From Marinobacter fuscus (GTDB lineage: Bacteria > Pseudomonadota > Gammaproteobacteria > Pseudomonadales > Oleiphilaceae): a stretch of 64,000 nt of DNA. The notes below the pieces were generated by a model that saw only the letters and a program-made list of their open reading frames with translations, was not told where the DNA came from and did not search any database. The stretch lies in contig NZ_PXNP01000023.1 in NCBI RefSeq assembly GCF_003007675.1, positions 124,001-188,000 of the forward strand, written 5' to 3'. Numbering within the stretch: position 1 is the first letter of the stretch; each line of letters begins with the position of its first letter. Below are positions 1-9,107 of the stretch, piece after piece. The position numbers and the translations under genes were made by a program.

Positions 1-1
1 G

Positions 2-682
2 TTGTTTGCCATTGCCGGTTTGCGGGAAGCGGGTTTTTCCCTGGAGGTGGTGCTGGGTGCGGCCGGTATTTTGTCGGTGGCCATCGGGTTTGCTTCGCAA
101 ACCTCGGCTTCCAACATCATCAGTGGGTTGTTTCTGGTGATGGAGCGGCCCTTTGAAATCGGCAACGTGATTGAGGTGGATGCCACGGTGGGCGAGGTGG
201 TGGCCATCGACCTGTTGAGTGTGAAACTGCGTACCCCGGACAACCTTTATGTGCGTATTCCCAATGAAACCCTGATTAAAACCCGGGTGGTCAACCGCTC
301 CCGCTTTCCCATCCGCCGAATCGACCTGATGGTGGGTATCGCCTACGCTGAAGATGTGGAAACGGTAAAAGACCTGCTGTTGAACCTGGCGAAAAGCAAT
401 CTCCAGTGTTTGCAGGAACCCAAGCCGTTTGTGCTGGTAACCGGGTTTGGGCCTTCATCTGTGGATTTGCAGTTTTCCTTCTGGGTGGCCCGGGAGGAGT
501 TTCTGGAAGGCAAGGGCAGCATGATGATTGCCATCAAGAAAGCGCTGGATGACGCCGGTATCGAAATACCCTTCCCGCACACCAGCGTTTATGCGGGCAG
601 CCATTCCGAACCTTTCCGGATTCAGCTGGTAGAACAGGAACAACACGCAAAGGAAGCCGAGAATGTCGACAGAAAGCCATGA
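2..682 (+). CDS. MscS-family mechanosensitive ion channel, C-terminal part
   Basis: The gene runs in from the left edge, so only the last ~226 residues are present and the true start is outside. The first visible part holds the end of the pore helix and the start of the beta domain ([18 protein letters not shown], then a motif like [10 protein letters not shown]), which is typical of MscS channels. A beta domain and an alpha/beta C-terminal region follow. Such channels sit in the inner membrane and release solutes on osmotic downshock. Its last 20 bases overlap the rimB-like gene, so the two are probably co-transcribed. Family assignment is firm; the paralogue type cannot be told without the N-terminus. 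Confidence 0.85.
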   Translation: MFAIAGLREAGFSLEVVLGAAGILSVAIGFASQTSASNIISGLFLVMERPFEIGNVIEVDATVGEVVAIDLLSVKLRTPDNLYVRIPNETLIKTRVVNRSRFPIRRIDLMVGIAYAEDVETVKDLLLNLAKSNLQCLQEPKPFVLVTGFGPSSVDLQFSFWVAREEFLEGKGSMMIAIKKALDDAGIEIPFPHTSVYAGSHSEPFRIQLVEQEQHAKEAENVDRKP

Positions 683-1154
683 AGCCGTAACAACTGAACC
701 CGTAAACGAAGCCATCAGTAAGGTTAGCCTGGGTTGGCGGGAATGGGTGGGGCTGCCGGAACTGAATATACCGCGCATCAAGGCCAAGGTAGATACCGGT
801 GCCAGAACCTCCTGCCTGCACACGTTCCGCACCGAGCCGTATACCGAGAACGGCGAACGCCGGGTGAAGTTCTGGGTGCATCCGGTGCAGAACGACATGC
901 ACCAGGTGGTGGAATGCGATGCCCGGGTGCTGGATGAGCGCTCGGTGACCGATTCCGGCGGCCATAAGGAATTGCGACTGGTGATCGAAACCCAGGTACT
1001 GATTGGCGGCACAAGCTGGCCCATTGAAATGACACTGACCAACCGGGACACCATGCGGTTCCGGATGCTTTTAGGGCGCACCGCCATGGCGGGCCGCGCC
1101 ATTGTTCACCCCGAAGCCTCTTATCTTGCCGGAGACCCGGCACCAAGGATCTGA
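663..1154 (+). CDS. rimB: RimB-like retropepsin-type protease (RimK-associated)
   Basis: A 163-residue protein with the retropepsin-like signature VDTGARTS at about residues 43-50, the hallmark of the ATP-dependent zinc protease / RimB family (Pfam Zn_protease). In Pseudomonas, RimB acts with RimK, which adds glutamates to ribosomal protein S6, and is thought to trim these tails. It overlaps the channel gene upstream and ends 2 bp before rimK, so an operon is very likely. The start at 663 is the first ATG and leaves a normal family length. The symbol is given by family and context; activity is inferred. Confidence 0.8.
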   Translation: MSTESHEAVTTEPVNEAISKVSLGWREWVGLPELNIPRIKAKVDTGARTSCLHTFRTEPYTENGERRVKFWVHPVQNDMHQVVECDARVLDERSVTDSGGHKELRLVIETQVLIGGTSWPIEMTLTNRDTMRFRMLLGRTAMAGRAIVHPEASYLAGDPAPRI

Positions 1155-1156
1155 TT

Positions 1157-2062
1157 ATGAAAATTGCGGTACTGTCCAGAAACCGGCACCTGTACTCCAC
1201 CCGCCGGTTAGTGGAAGAAGGCATCAACCGGGGCCATGAAGTGAAGGTAATCGACTGCCTGCACTGTTCCATGAACATCACCTCGGCAGATCCCAAAATC
1301 CACTACCACGAAGAGGTGCTGGAAGACTTTGATGTGGTGATTCCGCGAATCGGGGCGTCGGTAACCTTCTACGGTACCGCCGTGTTGCGCCAGTTTGAAA
1401 TGATGGGCGTGTTTCCGGTGAACGAATCGGTGGCCATCACCCGCTCCCGGGACAAACTGCGCTCCCTGCAATTGCTGGCCCGCAAAGGCGTGGGCATGCC
1501 GGTAACCGGGTTCGCCAACAAACCCGATAACGTGCCAGAACTGTTGAAAATGGTGGGTGGTGCGCCGGTGGTGATCAAGCTGCTGCAGGGCACCCAGGGC
1601 ATCGGCGTGGTGCTGGCGGAAACCCGCAAGGCCGCCGAGAGTGTGATTGAGGCCTTTATGGGCCTGAAAGCCGACATCCTGGTGCAGGAATTCATCAAGG
1701 AAGCGGGCGGCGCGGATATTCGCTGTTTTGTCATCGGTGACAAGGTGATTGCCGCGATGAAACGCCAGGGCGCCGAAGGCGAGTTCCGCTCCAACTTGCA
1801 CCGTGGCGGTACCGCCTCCCTGGTGCGGATTACCCCGGAAGAGCGCAAAACCGCTATTACCGCGGCCAAGGCCATGGGGCTGAATGTGGCCGGGGTGGAC
1901 TTGCTGCGTTCCAGCCGTGGCCCGCTGGTGATGGAAGTGAACTCGTCGCCCGGGCTGGAAGGTATCGAGAACGCCACCGGCAAAAACGTGGCAGGCATGA
2001 TCATCAACTGGACAGAAAAACACTACAAGCCTTGGAAAACCAAAACCAAGGGCCGAGGATAA
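1157..2062 (+). CDS. rimK: RimK, ATP-grasp ribosomal protein S6 glutamate ligase
   Basis: A 301-residue ATP-grasp enzyme, the usual RimK length. Visible landmarks are the N-terminal pre-ATP-grasp fold (MKIAVLSRN), the nucleotide-binding stretch around [10 protein letters not shown], the adenine-contact LVQEF segment, and the metal-binding [13 protein letters not shown] near the C-terminus. RimK ligates L-glutamate to the C-terminus of ribosomal protein S6 and can build poly-glutamate tails, altering translation. It lies 2 bp after the rimB-like gene and 6 bp before an M14-family gene, which suggests one transcript for adding and removing glutamate. Other ATP-grasp peptide ligases are possible but the RimB neighbour favours RimK. 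Confidence 0.9.
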   Translation: MKIAVLSRNRHLYSTRRLVEEGINRGHEVKVIDCLHCSMNITSADPKIHYHEEVLEDFDVVIPRIGASVTFYGTAVLRQFEMMGVFPVNESVAITRSRDKLRSLQLLARKGVGMPVTGFANKPDNVPELLKMVGGAPVVIKLLQGTQGIGVVLAETRKAAESVIEAFMGLKADILVQEFIKEAGGADIRCFVIGDKVIAAMKRQGAEGEFRSNLHRGGTASLVRITPEERKTAITAAKAMGLNVAGVDLLRSSRGPLVMEVNSSPGLEGIENATGKNVAGMIINWTEKHYKPWKTKTKGRG

Positions 2063-2068
2063 CAGCGT

Positions 2069-3136
2069 ATGGCGAGAGCCCCGTTCGAGATTGCCGGAGT
2101 TCAGGTAAAGCCCGGCACCCGTGAAACTGTGGAAGTGCCGGTGGCGAAACTTTATACCCATACCCCGCTGCATATTCCGGTGGAGGTGGTGCATGGCCGT
2201 CGTGACGGCCCGGTGCTGATGGTGTGCGGTGCCATTCACGGCGATGAAATCAACGGCGTGGAGATCATCCGTCGGGTGCTGAAAAACTCGGCGCTGCGGC
2301 ATTTGCGGGGCACCCTGGTGGCCGTGCCGATCGTGAACATTTTCGGTTTCGTGCAGCGCACGCGGTATCTGCCCGACCGGCGCGACCTCAACCGCTGTTT
2401 TCCAGGCTCGGAAAGCGGTTCGCTGGGCGGCCGTATAGCCTACCTGCTGCGCACCCAGATTATGGAAAACGTAAGCCACATCATCGACCTGCACACCGGG
2501 GCCATTCACCGCTTCAACCTGCCGCAGATTCGGGCCGAACTGAAGAACCCGGAAACCGCCCGTATGGCGGAAGCATTCGGCGCCCCCATCATCATTAATG
2601 CGGGCTTGCGAGAAGGCAGTTTGCGAGCCTACGCCGATTCCCTGGACATACCGGTGATCACCTTTGAAGGCGGCGAAGCGCTGCGCTTCGATGAAGTGGT
2701 GATTGCCAGCGGCGTGAAAGGGGTGATGCGGGTAATGCGGGAACTGGAAATGATGCCCGCAAAAAAAGGCCCGAAGGCTCCTCGCAAACGCTCTGAAACC
2801 GCCGCCAACTCGGTGTGGGTGCGGGCAGACATCGACGGCATCATGCGCCCGGTGGCACACCTTGGCCAGCGGGTACGCAAAGGCCAGAAACTGGCCATGG
2901 TGGCCGACCCCTTCGGCGAAACCGAAGAAGCCATTACGTCCCCCTGTTCCGGCATCGTGATCTGCGTGAACAACCTGCCGCTGGTGAACGAAGGTGAAGC
3001 CATCTACCACGTGGCCCGCTTTGATGAACTGGGTGAGGCCGAGAAAGCCATGGACTATTTCCGCAGCACCTACGAAAACGAAGTGGCCGACGACGCGGTG
3101 GTGCCGGTACATCCCTGGGACGAAATGCAAAAATAA
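2069..3136 (+). CDS. M14-family deacylase/carboxypeptidase (succinylglutamate desuccinylase/aspartoacylase-like)
   Basis: A 355-residue protein of the AstE/AspA branch of zinc carboxypeptidases. The metal ligands appear as HGDE (His57, Glu60) and a later His in DLHTG near residue 142, with the substrate-binding DRRDLNR between them. A C-terminal beta-barrel domain from about residue 250 is typical of this branch, after a basic linker (PAKKGPKAPRKR). Family members hydrolyse N-acyl amino acids or C-terminal residues. Its place 6 bp after rimK suggests a substrate linked to glutamylated S6 or free glutamyl peptides, but that is inference. There are no arginine succinyltransferase genes nearby, so a role in that pathway is unlikely. 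Confidence 0.8.
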   Translation: MARAPFEIAGVQVKPGTRETVEVPVAKLYTHTPLHIPVEVVHGRRDGPVLMVCGAIHGDEINGVEIIRRVLKNSALRHLRGTLVAVPIVNIFGFVQRTRYLPDRRDLNRCFPGSESGSLGGRIAYLLRTQIMENVSHIIDLHTGAIHRFNLPQIRAELKNPETARMAEAFGAPIIINAGLREGSLRAYADSLDIPVITFEGGEALRFDEVVIASGVKGVMRVMRELEMMPAKKGPKAPRKRSETAANSVWVRADIDGIMRPVAHLGQRVRKGQKLAMVADPFGETEEAITSPCSGIVICVNNLPLVNEGEAIYHVARFDELGEAEKAMDYFRSTYENEVADDAVVPVHPWDEMQK

Positions 3137-3154
3137 CACACTGGTGGAGCAACC

Positions 3155-3580
3155 ATGATCTGGCATCAGAGCATTATTGAACTGGCCCCCAAGCCACGGG
3201 GCTTTCACCTGGTTACCGACGAAATCCTGGCCCAGGCGCCAGACCTGACCAACTGCGAGGTGGGCCTGCTGAACCTGTTCATCCAGCACACCTCCGCCTC
3301 CCTGGCCATCAACGAGAACGCCGACCCGGACGTGCGCGGCGACCTGGAACGCCATTTCAACGTGATGGTGCCGGAGCACGCCGACTACTACGAACACACC
3401 CTGGAAGGCCCGGACGACACCACCAGCCACATCAAGAACGTGATCATCGGCCCCTCGCTGAGCGTGCCCATTACCCATGGCCAGCTGGCGCTGGGCACCT
3501 GGCAGGGTCTGTATCTATGTGAGCACCGTAACCGGGCAGGGAGTCGGCGGGTGGTGGCGACCTTGCAGGGGCGTTGGTAA
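3155..3580 (+). CDS. YjbQ-family protein (UPF0047)
   Basis: A 141-residue, single-domain protein with the family pattern GLLNLFIQHTSASLAINEN followed by DDTTSHIKN and a GTWQGLYLCEHR end. YjbQ proteins are small trimers sometimes annotated as secondary thiamine-phosphate synthase because E. coli YjbQ can stand in weakly for ThiE; their normal job is unsettled. The gene follows the M14 gene by 18 bp with a GGTGGAG ribosome-binding site, so it may be the last gene of the rimBK operon. The family call is secure, the function is not. Confidence 0.88.
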   Translation: MIWHQSIIELAPKPRGFHLVTDEILAQAPDLTNCEVGLLNLFIQHTSASLAINENADPDVRGDLERHFNVMVPEHADYYEHTLEGPDDTTSHIKNVIIGPSLSVPITHGQLALGTWQGLYLCEHRNRAGSRRVVATLQGRW

Positions 3581-3659
3581 TAATTGACGTAACCCGTGGT
3601 AAACGAATGAATATGTAGCTAATGTGGGCGAACGGACTGAAGTAACACAAGGAGTACGT

Positions 3660-4619
3660 GTGAGCCGTTTCGACCGCATCTACAAAATTCACGACCTGCT
3701 TCGCAACGCCCGCCATCCGGTACCCATGCGCACCTTCATGGACGAACTGGAAGCCAGCCGAAATACCGTTACCCGTGATTTTGAATTCCTCCGGGACTCA
3801 TTAGGAGCGCCTCTGGAATACTGCCGTGAAGGCAATGGCCATCGCTATGCCCCCGACGCGCCTGTGTTCGAGTTGCCAGGGTTCTGGATGAACCCGGCCG
3901 AGCTATACGCCCTTCTGGCCTGCGGCCAATTGCTGGACAACGTGCAGCCCGGCCTGATCTCCAGCCGCCTGGCCCCGTTAAAACACAAAATACGGGAACT
4001 GCTGGGCGAATCCGGCTACGAAGCCCAGGCCATCGACGACCGCATCCACATCCAACCCATCCAGATTCGCCACACTAGCCACCAGATGTTTGACCTGGTA
4101 GCCCAGGCCACGCTCGCTGGCCAGTGCCTTCGCTTTCACTACCAGCCGCGAGGGCAAGGTGACGCCAGGGAGCGCACCGTACACCCCCAACGCCTGCTGC
4201 ATTATCGCTCCAACTGGTACCTGCTCGCCCTGTGCCAGGAGGCCGACGCTCTGCGCCTGTTTTCCCTGGACAGAATTCGGAAGGCGCAACTACTGGATGC
4301 GCCAGCAACGCCGTTGCCAGAGACAGAGCTGGAGGCCTTCACCAATGCCGGATTCGGCATATTCGGCGGTCAGACGACGGCCATCGCTCACCTGCGTTTT
4401 TCACACCACGCCGCTCGCTGGGTTGCCGAAGAGCAGTGGCATCGCAATCAGCATGGCGAGTGGCAGGACGATGGTTACCACCTGCATTTGCCCTATGTGG
4501 ACAATCGGGAATTGGTTATGGACGTGCTGCGCTATGGGGCCGAGGTGGAGGTGATTGGGCCGCCGGAGTTGCGGGAGGAAGTGGCGGGGCGGATTCGGGC
4601 GATGGCGGGGATTTACTGA
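3660..4619 (+). CDS. HTH-WYL transcriptional regulator next to the cas operon
   Basis: A 319-residue DeoR/YafY-type regulator. A GTG start at 3660 is chosen because AAGGAG ends 5 bp upstream; an earlier GTG at 3624 lacks a good site. The N-terminus is a winged helix (residues ~1-55, with ASRNTVTRDFEFLRDSL). The WYL domain covers ~130-200 with its signature in SNWYLLALC near residue 184, and a WCX-type C-terminal extension follows. WYL domains bind ligands, often nucleic acids or nucleotides, and such proteins control several CRISPR-Cas and other defence loci. It sits 95 bp before cas1 on the same strand, so it may control the operon. Direct evidence is lacking; it could also be an unrelated flanking gene. 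Confidence 0.85.
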   Translation: MSRFDRIYKIHDLLRNARHPVPMRTFMDELEASRNTVTRDFEFLRDSLGAPLEYCREGNGHRYAPDAPVFELPGFWMNPAELYALLACGQLLDNVQPGLISSRLAPLKHKIRELLGESGYEAQAIDDRIHIQPIQIRHTSHQMFDLVAQATLAGQCLRFHYQPRGQGDARERTVHPQRLLHYRSNWYLLALCQEADALRLFSLDRIRKAQLLDAPATPLPETELEAFTNAGFGIFGGQTTAIAHLRFSHHAARWVAEEQWHRNQHGEWQDDGYHLHLPYVDNRELVMDVLRYGAEVEVIGPPELREEVAGRIRAMAGIY

Positions 4620-4714
4620 GGTTTTTTACAGTGGTGCATGGGGTGGGGCAGTGATGGGTTTAAGGTGCAACTCTAACAAGCCCTTCGATTGTTTGAACGA
4701 TAACGGAGATGTTC

Positions 4715-5692
4715 ATGGATGACTTGTCGCCTTCAGACCTGAAGGCAATTCTGCATTCAAAGCGCGCTAATCTTTACTACCTGGAGTACTGCAGAGTCAT
4801 GCAGAAAGATGGCCGCGTTCTTTACCTGACAGAAGCCGATAAAGAGAACCTCTACTACAACATACCCATCGCGAACACCACAGTATTGTTGCTGGGCAAC
4901 GGCACATCAATCACTCAGGCTGCAGTACGCATGCTGACCCAGGCCGGTGTGCTTATCGGATTTTGTGGCGGCGGAGGCTCACCCCTATACAGCGGTAGCG
5001 CGGTTGAATGGTTTACCCCTCAAAGTGAATATCGACCAACCGAGTACCTGCAGGGTTGGGTGGGTTTTTGGTTTGACGACGCGCGCCGGTTGCAAGCGGC
5101 CCGCAAATTCCAGCAATCCCGCATTGTCTACATGCTGGAGGTTTGGCAGAAAGACCGGGATTTAAAGCTGGAAGGTTTTGACATACAGGATCAAACGATT
5201 CAGCAGGCGCTGGATAAATTCCACACCCGAACCGACCAGGCTGAAAAGCCTGCAGACCTTCTTCTTACCGAAGCCCAGTTGACGAAAATTTTGTACAAGT
5301 ACGCGGCAGAGGCAACGGGCCAGAGCGGCTTTACTCGCAAGCACCAGTCAATAGATAAAGCCAATGACTTTCTGAATCACGGTAACTATCTGGCCTATGG
5401 TTTAGCAGCATGTTGCTTGTGGGTTCTGGGCATTCCCCATGGCTTTGCCGTTATGCACGGGAAAACCCGCCGCGGTGCTTTGGTCTTTGATGTGGCAGAT
5501 TTGATCAAAGACGCACTCGTTTTGCCCTGGGCGTTTATTTGCGCGAAGGAAGGCGCAACGGAACAGGAGTTCCGGCAGCAAGTGCTACAGGCGTTTACAG
5601 ATCACAAAGCGCTTGATTTCATGTTTGATACGGTAAAAGCCGTTGCCCTGCAGGATCTTTCGCCGGAAGAGGTGGAGGTATTGGGCTTATGA
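4715..5692 (+). CDS. cas1: Type I-F Cas1 integrase
   Basis: A 325-residue Cas1 of the I-F (Ypest) subtype. The start at 4715 is preferred over the ATG at 4709 because GGAG at 4705-4708 is then 6 bp away. Metal-binding residues match the Cas1 pattern: Glu186 in LTEAQLTKILY, His248 in FAVMHGKTR, Asp259 and Asp262 in VFDVADLIKD. Cas1 with the Cas2 part of Cas2-3 inserts new spacers at the leader end of the array. First gene of the cas operon, overlapping cas2-3 by 4 bp (ATGA). Motifs are intact, so adaptation appears possible. Confidence 0.97.
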   Translation: MDDLSPSDLKAILHSKRANLYYLEYCRVMQKDGRVLYLTEADKENLYYNIPIANTTVLLLGNGTSITQAAVRMLTQAGVLIGFCGGGGSPLYSGSAVEWFTPQSEYRPTEYLQGWVGFWFDDARRLQAARKFQQSRIVYMLEVWQKDRDLKLEGFDIQDQTIQQALDKFHTRTDQAEKPADLLLTEAQLTKILYKYAAEATGQSGFTRKHQSIDKANDFLNHGNYLAYGLAACCLWVLGIPHGFAVMHGKTRRGALVFDVADLIKDALVLPWAFICAKEGATEQEFRQQVLQAFTDHKALDFMFDTVKAVALQDLSPEEVEVLGL

Positions 5693-8600
5693 TGGTGATT
5701 TTTGTTTCACAGTGCGAAAAGAAAGCGCTGCCGCGCACACGGCGGGTTCTGGACGCCTTCGCCAACCGTATCGGAGATAACACCTGGCAAACCCTGATTA
5801 CTGAAGAGGGACTGGGCACCGTTCAAACGATGCTGAAAAAAACGGCCAGTAAAAGCTCGGCAGTCAGTTGCCACTGGATTCGCTCCAGATCCCGAAGCCA
5901 ACTGCTATGGATTGTCGGCAACCGAAAAAAGTTCAATGCAGAGGGCGTTGTGCCCGTTAACAGCACCGAACAGGATCTGCTTACCAGCGATGATGAAAAC
6001 AATTGGAAATACCTGCCGCTGATCAAAGCCTTCGCCGGGCTGGCGGCGTTGCTGCATGATTGGGGTAAGGCAACGAAGCTGTTTCAGGACAAGCTCAATC
6101 CGCAATCGAAAAACAAGTTTCAGGCTGACCCGCTGCGCCATGAGTGGATTTCCAGCTTGTTATTGATGGCCTTGATTAAATCTGGGAAAACACCAGATCA
6201 GGATCAAAGCTGGCTTGAGCCTCTGCTAAATCAAACCATTAATGAACAACGTCTGCAGCAGGCGTTACCAGCCCTTACAGGCAGCCGCCATCCGCTGGCG
6301 GATCTGCCAGATGCCGCTAGCCTGCTTCTCTGGCTAATACTGTCCCACCACAGGCTGCCCAAGCCGGAGGACCAAAGCGGATTTGGTGACAAAACTAATG
6401 ACACCCCACAGCGATTGCTACGGAGAATTAATCAGCAATGGGGCTATGAGAACAAAAGAGATGAGGCGGAGTTTAAAAAGCGCCTTCCGGATTGTTTTGT
6501 TTTTCCTGAAGGGTTGTTGTCAGCATCTTCAGACTGGCTAAAAGAGCTCAGCTTCCGCGCCCGCCAACTGCAAGAGTATCTACCTCTTTTCACGCAAGCC
6601 ATCCAGGATGGCAGTTGGCGCACAATCGCTCATCACGCCCGTTTGTGCCTGATGCTGGGTGACCACTACTACTCCTCGCGGCCACAGGATGCAAAATGGA
6701 CGGCCAGCGTTGGTTTGTTTGCCAACACCCACCCCGATGGTCCCCACAAAGGGGAAATGAAACAACAACTTGATGAGCACTTGGTCAGGGTATCCCAGGT
6801 GGCCGTGCGCGCCTGCAAGATACTGCCGAGTTTCGAACGTGATACCCCAGTGGCTGAAAGCGTCGAAAAGCTGAAACCGGCCAAAACAGTACCGCCTGCT
6901 ATCAAAAAGCAGTTTGGCTGGCAGGATAAAGCGGTTACGGCCATTAAAAACTACCGACAGGAAACCGACGACAAGGTTACCGGCTATTTCATCGTTAATA
7001 TGGCCAGTACCGGGCGTGGCAAAACCCTGGCAAATGCCAAAATCATGCAGGCTTTGTCTGAGGATCAACAAAGCCTGCGCTTCATACTAGCATTAGGCTT
7101 GCGAACACTCACTTTGCAGACTGGCGATGAGTATCGAGATCGAATCGGTTTAAGCGAGGAAGAGCTGGCGGTGTTGATCGGCTCGCGAGCCGTGCTTGAG
7201 CTGCATCAGCAAACTAACGCGGTGGTAGAGAAAGAAAATCAGCTATTGGAATCCGAAGATTTTGGCTCAGAGTCCTGTGAAGCATTGCTGGATGAGCAGG
7301 AGCAGGTGTTTGGCTTTGAGGATGATGAGCGCTGGCAGAACCTGTTACCAGAAGAAGAGCTGACCACCGTACTGACTGGCCAAAGAGAGCGAGCGTTGCT
7401 GTACGCTCCGGTTCTTGCCTGCACCATCGACCACATTATGGCGGCCACAGAAACCACCCGTGGCGGGCGTTACATACTGCCCAGCTTGCGCTTGCTGTCT
7501 TCTGATCTGGTAATTGATGAAATTGACGATTTCACCGGCGAAGATCTGGTAGCCATCGGGCGACTTATCCACCTGGCAGGTATGCTGGGGCGCAAGGTGA
7601 TGATCTCTTCTGCCACCATTCCGCCTGACCTTGCGCTTGGGTATTTTACCGCCTATCAAAAGGGATGGGCTCTGTTTGCTGCCAGCCGCTATCAGAACAG
7701 TCAGGTGGCCTGCGGCTGGACAGATGAGTTTAAAACAAGCCTGGCAACAGTGAACCAGGGCGAAAACGCCACTGCTAACTATCAATCTGCTCACCAGGCC
7801 TTTATCGAAAAGCGAAGTCAAAAACTACGCACCGAGCCTGCCAAGCGTCGGGCCGCTATTGTGCCGTTATCGAAGCCTGCCGAGGGCGATTCCTTTGAAA
7901 CAGGGTTTTTCTCCGCCATCCAGAATGAAATTGTTCATAAACACCACCAACACCATGAGCAAGACGCAAAAACCGGGCGTAATGTCTCATTTGGCGTGGT
8001 GCGCTGCGCCAATATTTCACCCTGCGTTGACCTGACGGAATACCTGCTGGATGCACAATGGCCGGAACAGGTTGAGGTGCGGGTGATGGCCTACCATAGC
8101 CAGCAGGTTCTGCTATTACGGCACGCTCAGGAACAGCACCTTGATAAGGTACTCAAGCGAAAAATACCCGCAAATGACCCGGCGGGGGCGTTTCAAAACC
8201 CGGTAATTCGACAGCACCTGGATACTGGCGAGAGTCGAGAACTGATTTTTGTGCTGGTTGCCACACCGGTCGAGGAAGTGGGGCGTGATCACGATTTCGA
8301 CTGGGCGGTGGTTGAGCCCTCCTCATACCGTTCCATTATCCAGCTGGCCGGGCGAGTGCGCCGCCATCGGGCTGCCGATCCAAACAACGAAGCACCGAAT
8401 ATGGGACTGCTGCAATACAACCTTAAAGGCTACAAGGGGTGTAAAGAAAACGTCTTTAGTCGGCCGGGTTATGAGCAAGGTAACTGGCAGCTTAGCCCAT
8501 CGAGAAGCCTGACGGATATCGTGGACGCCAAGGCGTTGGAACGCCGTGTTGATGCAGTGCCGCGCATTATGAAAGGTGATGCAGCGCCCTCCAAACAGCT

Positions 8601-9087
8601 GGCGGCTCTGGAGCATTTTGTTATTGGCCGCACTTTGGGTTGCCACTACCTGACTGGTGAAGCCAAAGGCAGTGATCCGGCCACGAGCCCTGCAAACCTT
8701 TGGGGCTACACCGATGATTATTGGTGGATGACCGCTTTGCCGCAGCAGTTTAATCGCTTCCGCAACAGTGCCCTCGGTCTCAGCCTTTTTCGGGTTATTG
8801 ATGAAAAAGGCCGAGCGGCTTTCTGGGTGTATGACCAGCGTGCAGGTTGGGTGCGGAAGGAAAAGTCATTGGGAATTCAGCACCAGCCTCTCAGCCCTGA
8901 ACGCACAGCACGGCTCTGGCTGAAGCGGGATTATGAAGCCCTGGTGGCGGAGCAAAGCCAGCTTAGGGGAACAGATATAACGGAAGCCTCCCGACGGTTG
9001 GGGGAAATTACTCTGAGTGTTTATGACGAGATTGGCCACTACCGGTATAACGATCAGCTGGGGCTGGTCAAGGTTAATAAAGACTAA
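5689..9087 (+). CDS. cas3: Type I-F Cas2-Cas3 fusion nuclease-helicase
   Basis: A 1132-residue protein with the fusion architecture unique to type I-F. Residues ~1-90 are Cas2-like (MMVIFVSQCEKK and following). The HD nuclease begins with LLHDWGKATK (His-Asp at 123-124). The superfamily 2 helicase shows a Walker A in STGRGKTLAN (~residue 440), a DEID box (~608), an SAT motif (~640) and a motif VI arginine segment QLAGRVRRHR (~885). It is recruited by the Csy complex to unwind and cut target DNA and also joins Cas1 in adaptation. Start overlaps the cas1 stop. All core motifs look intact. Confidence 0.97.
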   Translation: MMVIFVSQCEKKALPRTRRVLDAFANRIGDNTWQTLITEEGLGTVQTMLKKTASKSSAVSCHWIRSRSRSQLLWIVGNRKKFNAEGVVPVNSTEQDLLTSDDENNWKYLPLIKAFAGLAALLHDWGKATKLFQDKLNPQSKNKFQADPLRHEWISSLLLMALIKSGKTPDQDQSWLEPLLNQTINEQRLQQALPALTGSRHPLADLPDAASLLLWLILSHHRLPKPEDQSGFGDKTNDTPQRLLRRINQQWGYENKRDEAEFKKRLPDCFVFPEGLLSASSDWLKELSFRARQLQEYLPLFTQAIQDGSWRTIAHHARLCLMLGDHYYSSRPQDAKWTASVGLFANTHPDGPHKGEMKQQLDEHLVRVSQVAVRACKILPSFERDTPVAESVEKLKPAKTVPPAIKKQFGWQDKAVTAIKNYRQETDDKVTGYFIVNMASTGRGKTLANAKIMQALSEDQQSLRFILALGLRTLTLQTGDEYRDRIGLSEEELAVLIGSRAVLELHQQTNAVVEKENQLLESEDFGSESCEALLDEQEQVFGFEDDERWQNLLPEEELTTVLTGQRERALLYAPVLACTIDHIMAATETTRGGRYILPSLRLLSSDLVIDEIDDFTGEDLVAIGRLIHLAGMLGRKVMISSATIPPDLALGYFTAYQKGWALFAASRYQNSQVACGWTDEFKTSLATVNQGENATANYQSAHQAFIEKRSQKLRTEPAKRRAAIVPLSKPAEGDSFETGFFSAIQNEIVHKHHQHHEQDAKTGRNVSFGVVRCANISPCVDLTEYLLDAQWPEQVEVRVMAYHSQQVLLLRHAQEQHLDKVLKRKIPANDPAGAFQNPVIRQHLDTGESRELIFVLVATPVEEVGRDHDFDWAVVEPSSYRSIIQLAGRVRRHRAADPNNEAPNMGLLQYNLKGYKGCKENVFSRPGYEQGNWQLSPSRSLTDIVDAKALERRVDAVPRIMKGDAAPSKQLAALEHFVIGRTLGCHYLTGEAKGSDPATSPANLWGYTDDYWWMTALPQQFNRFRNSALGLSLFRVIDEKGRAAFWVYDQRAGWVRKEKSLGIQHQPLSPERTARLWLKRDYEALVAEQSQLRGTDITEASRRLGEITLSVYDEIGHYRYNDQLGLVKVNKD

Positions 9088-9107
9088 TGGGTTTACAGGA
9101 GATAACC

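Noticed and set aside
1208..3478. A 756-codon minus-strand frame opposite rimK, the M14 gene and yjbQ
   Set aside because: It is a shadow of high-GC coding genes on the plus strand, rich in His, Gly and Val with no recognisable domain.
4620..4714. A second CRISPR array or a clear operator upstream of cas1
   Set aside because: No repeat copies were found; only weak, imperfect symmetry (around TTCGATTGTTTGAACGAT) is present.
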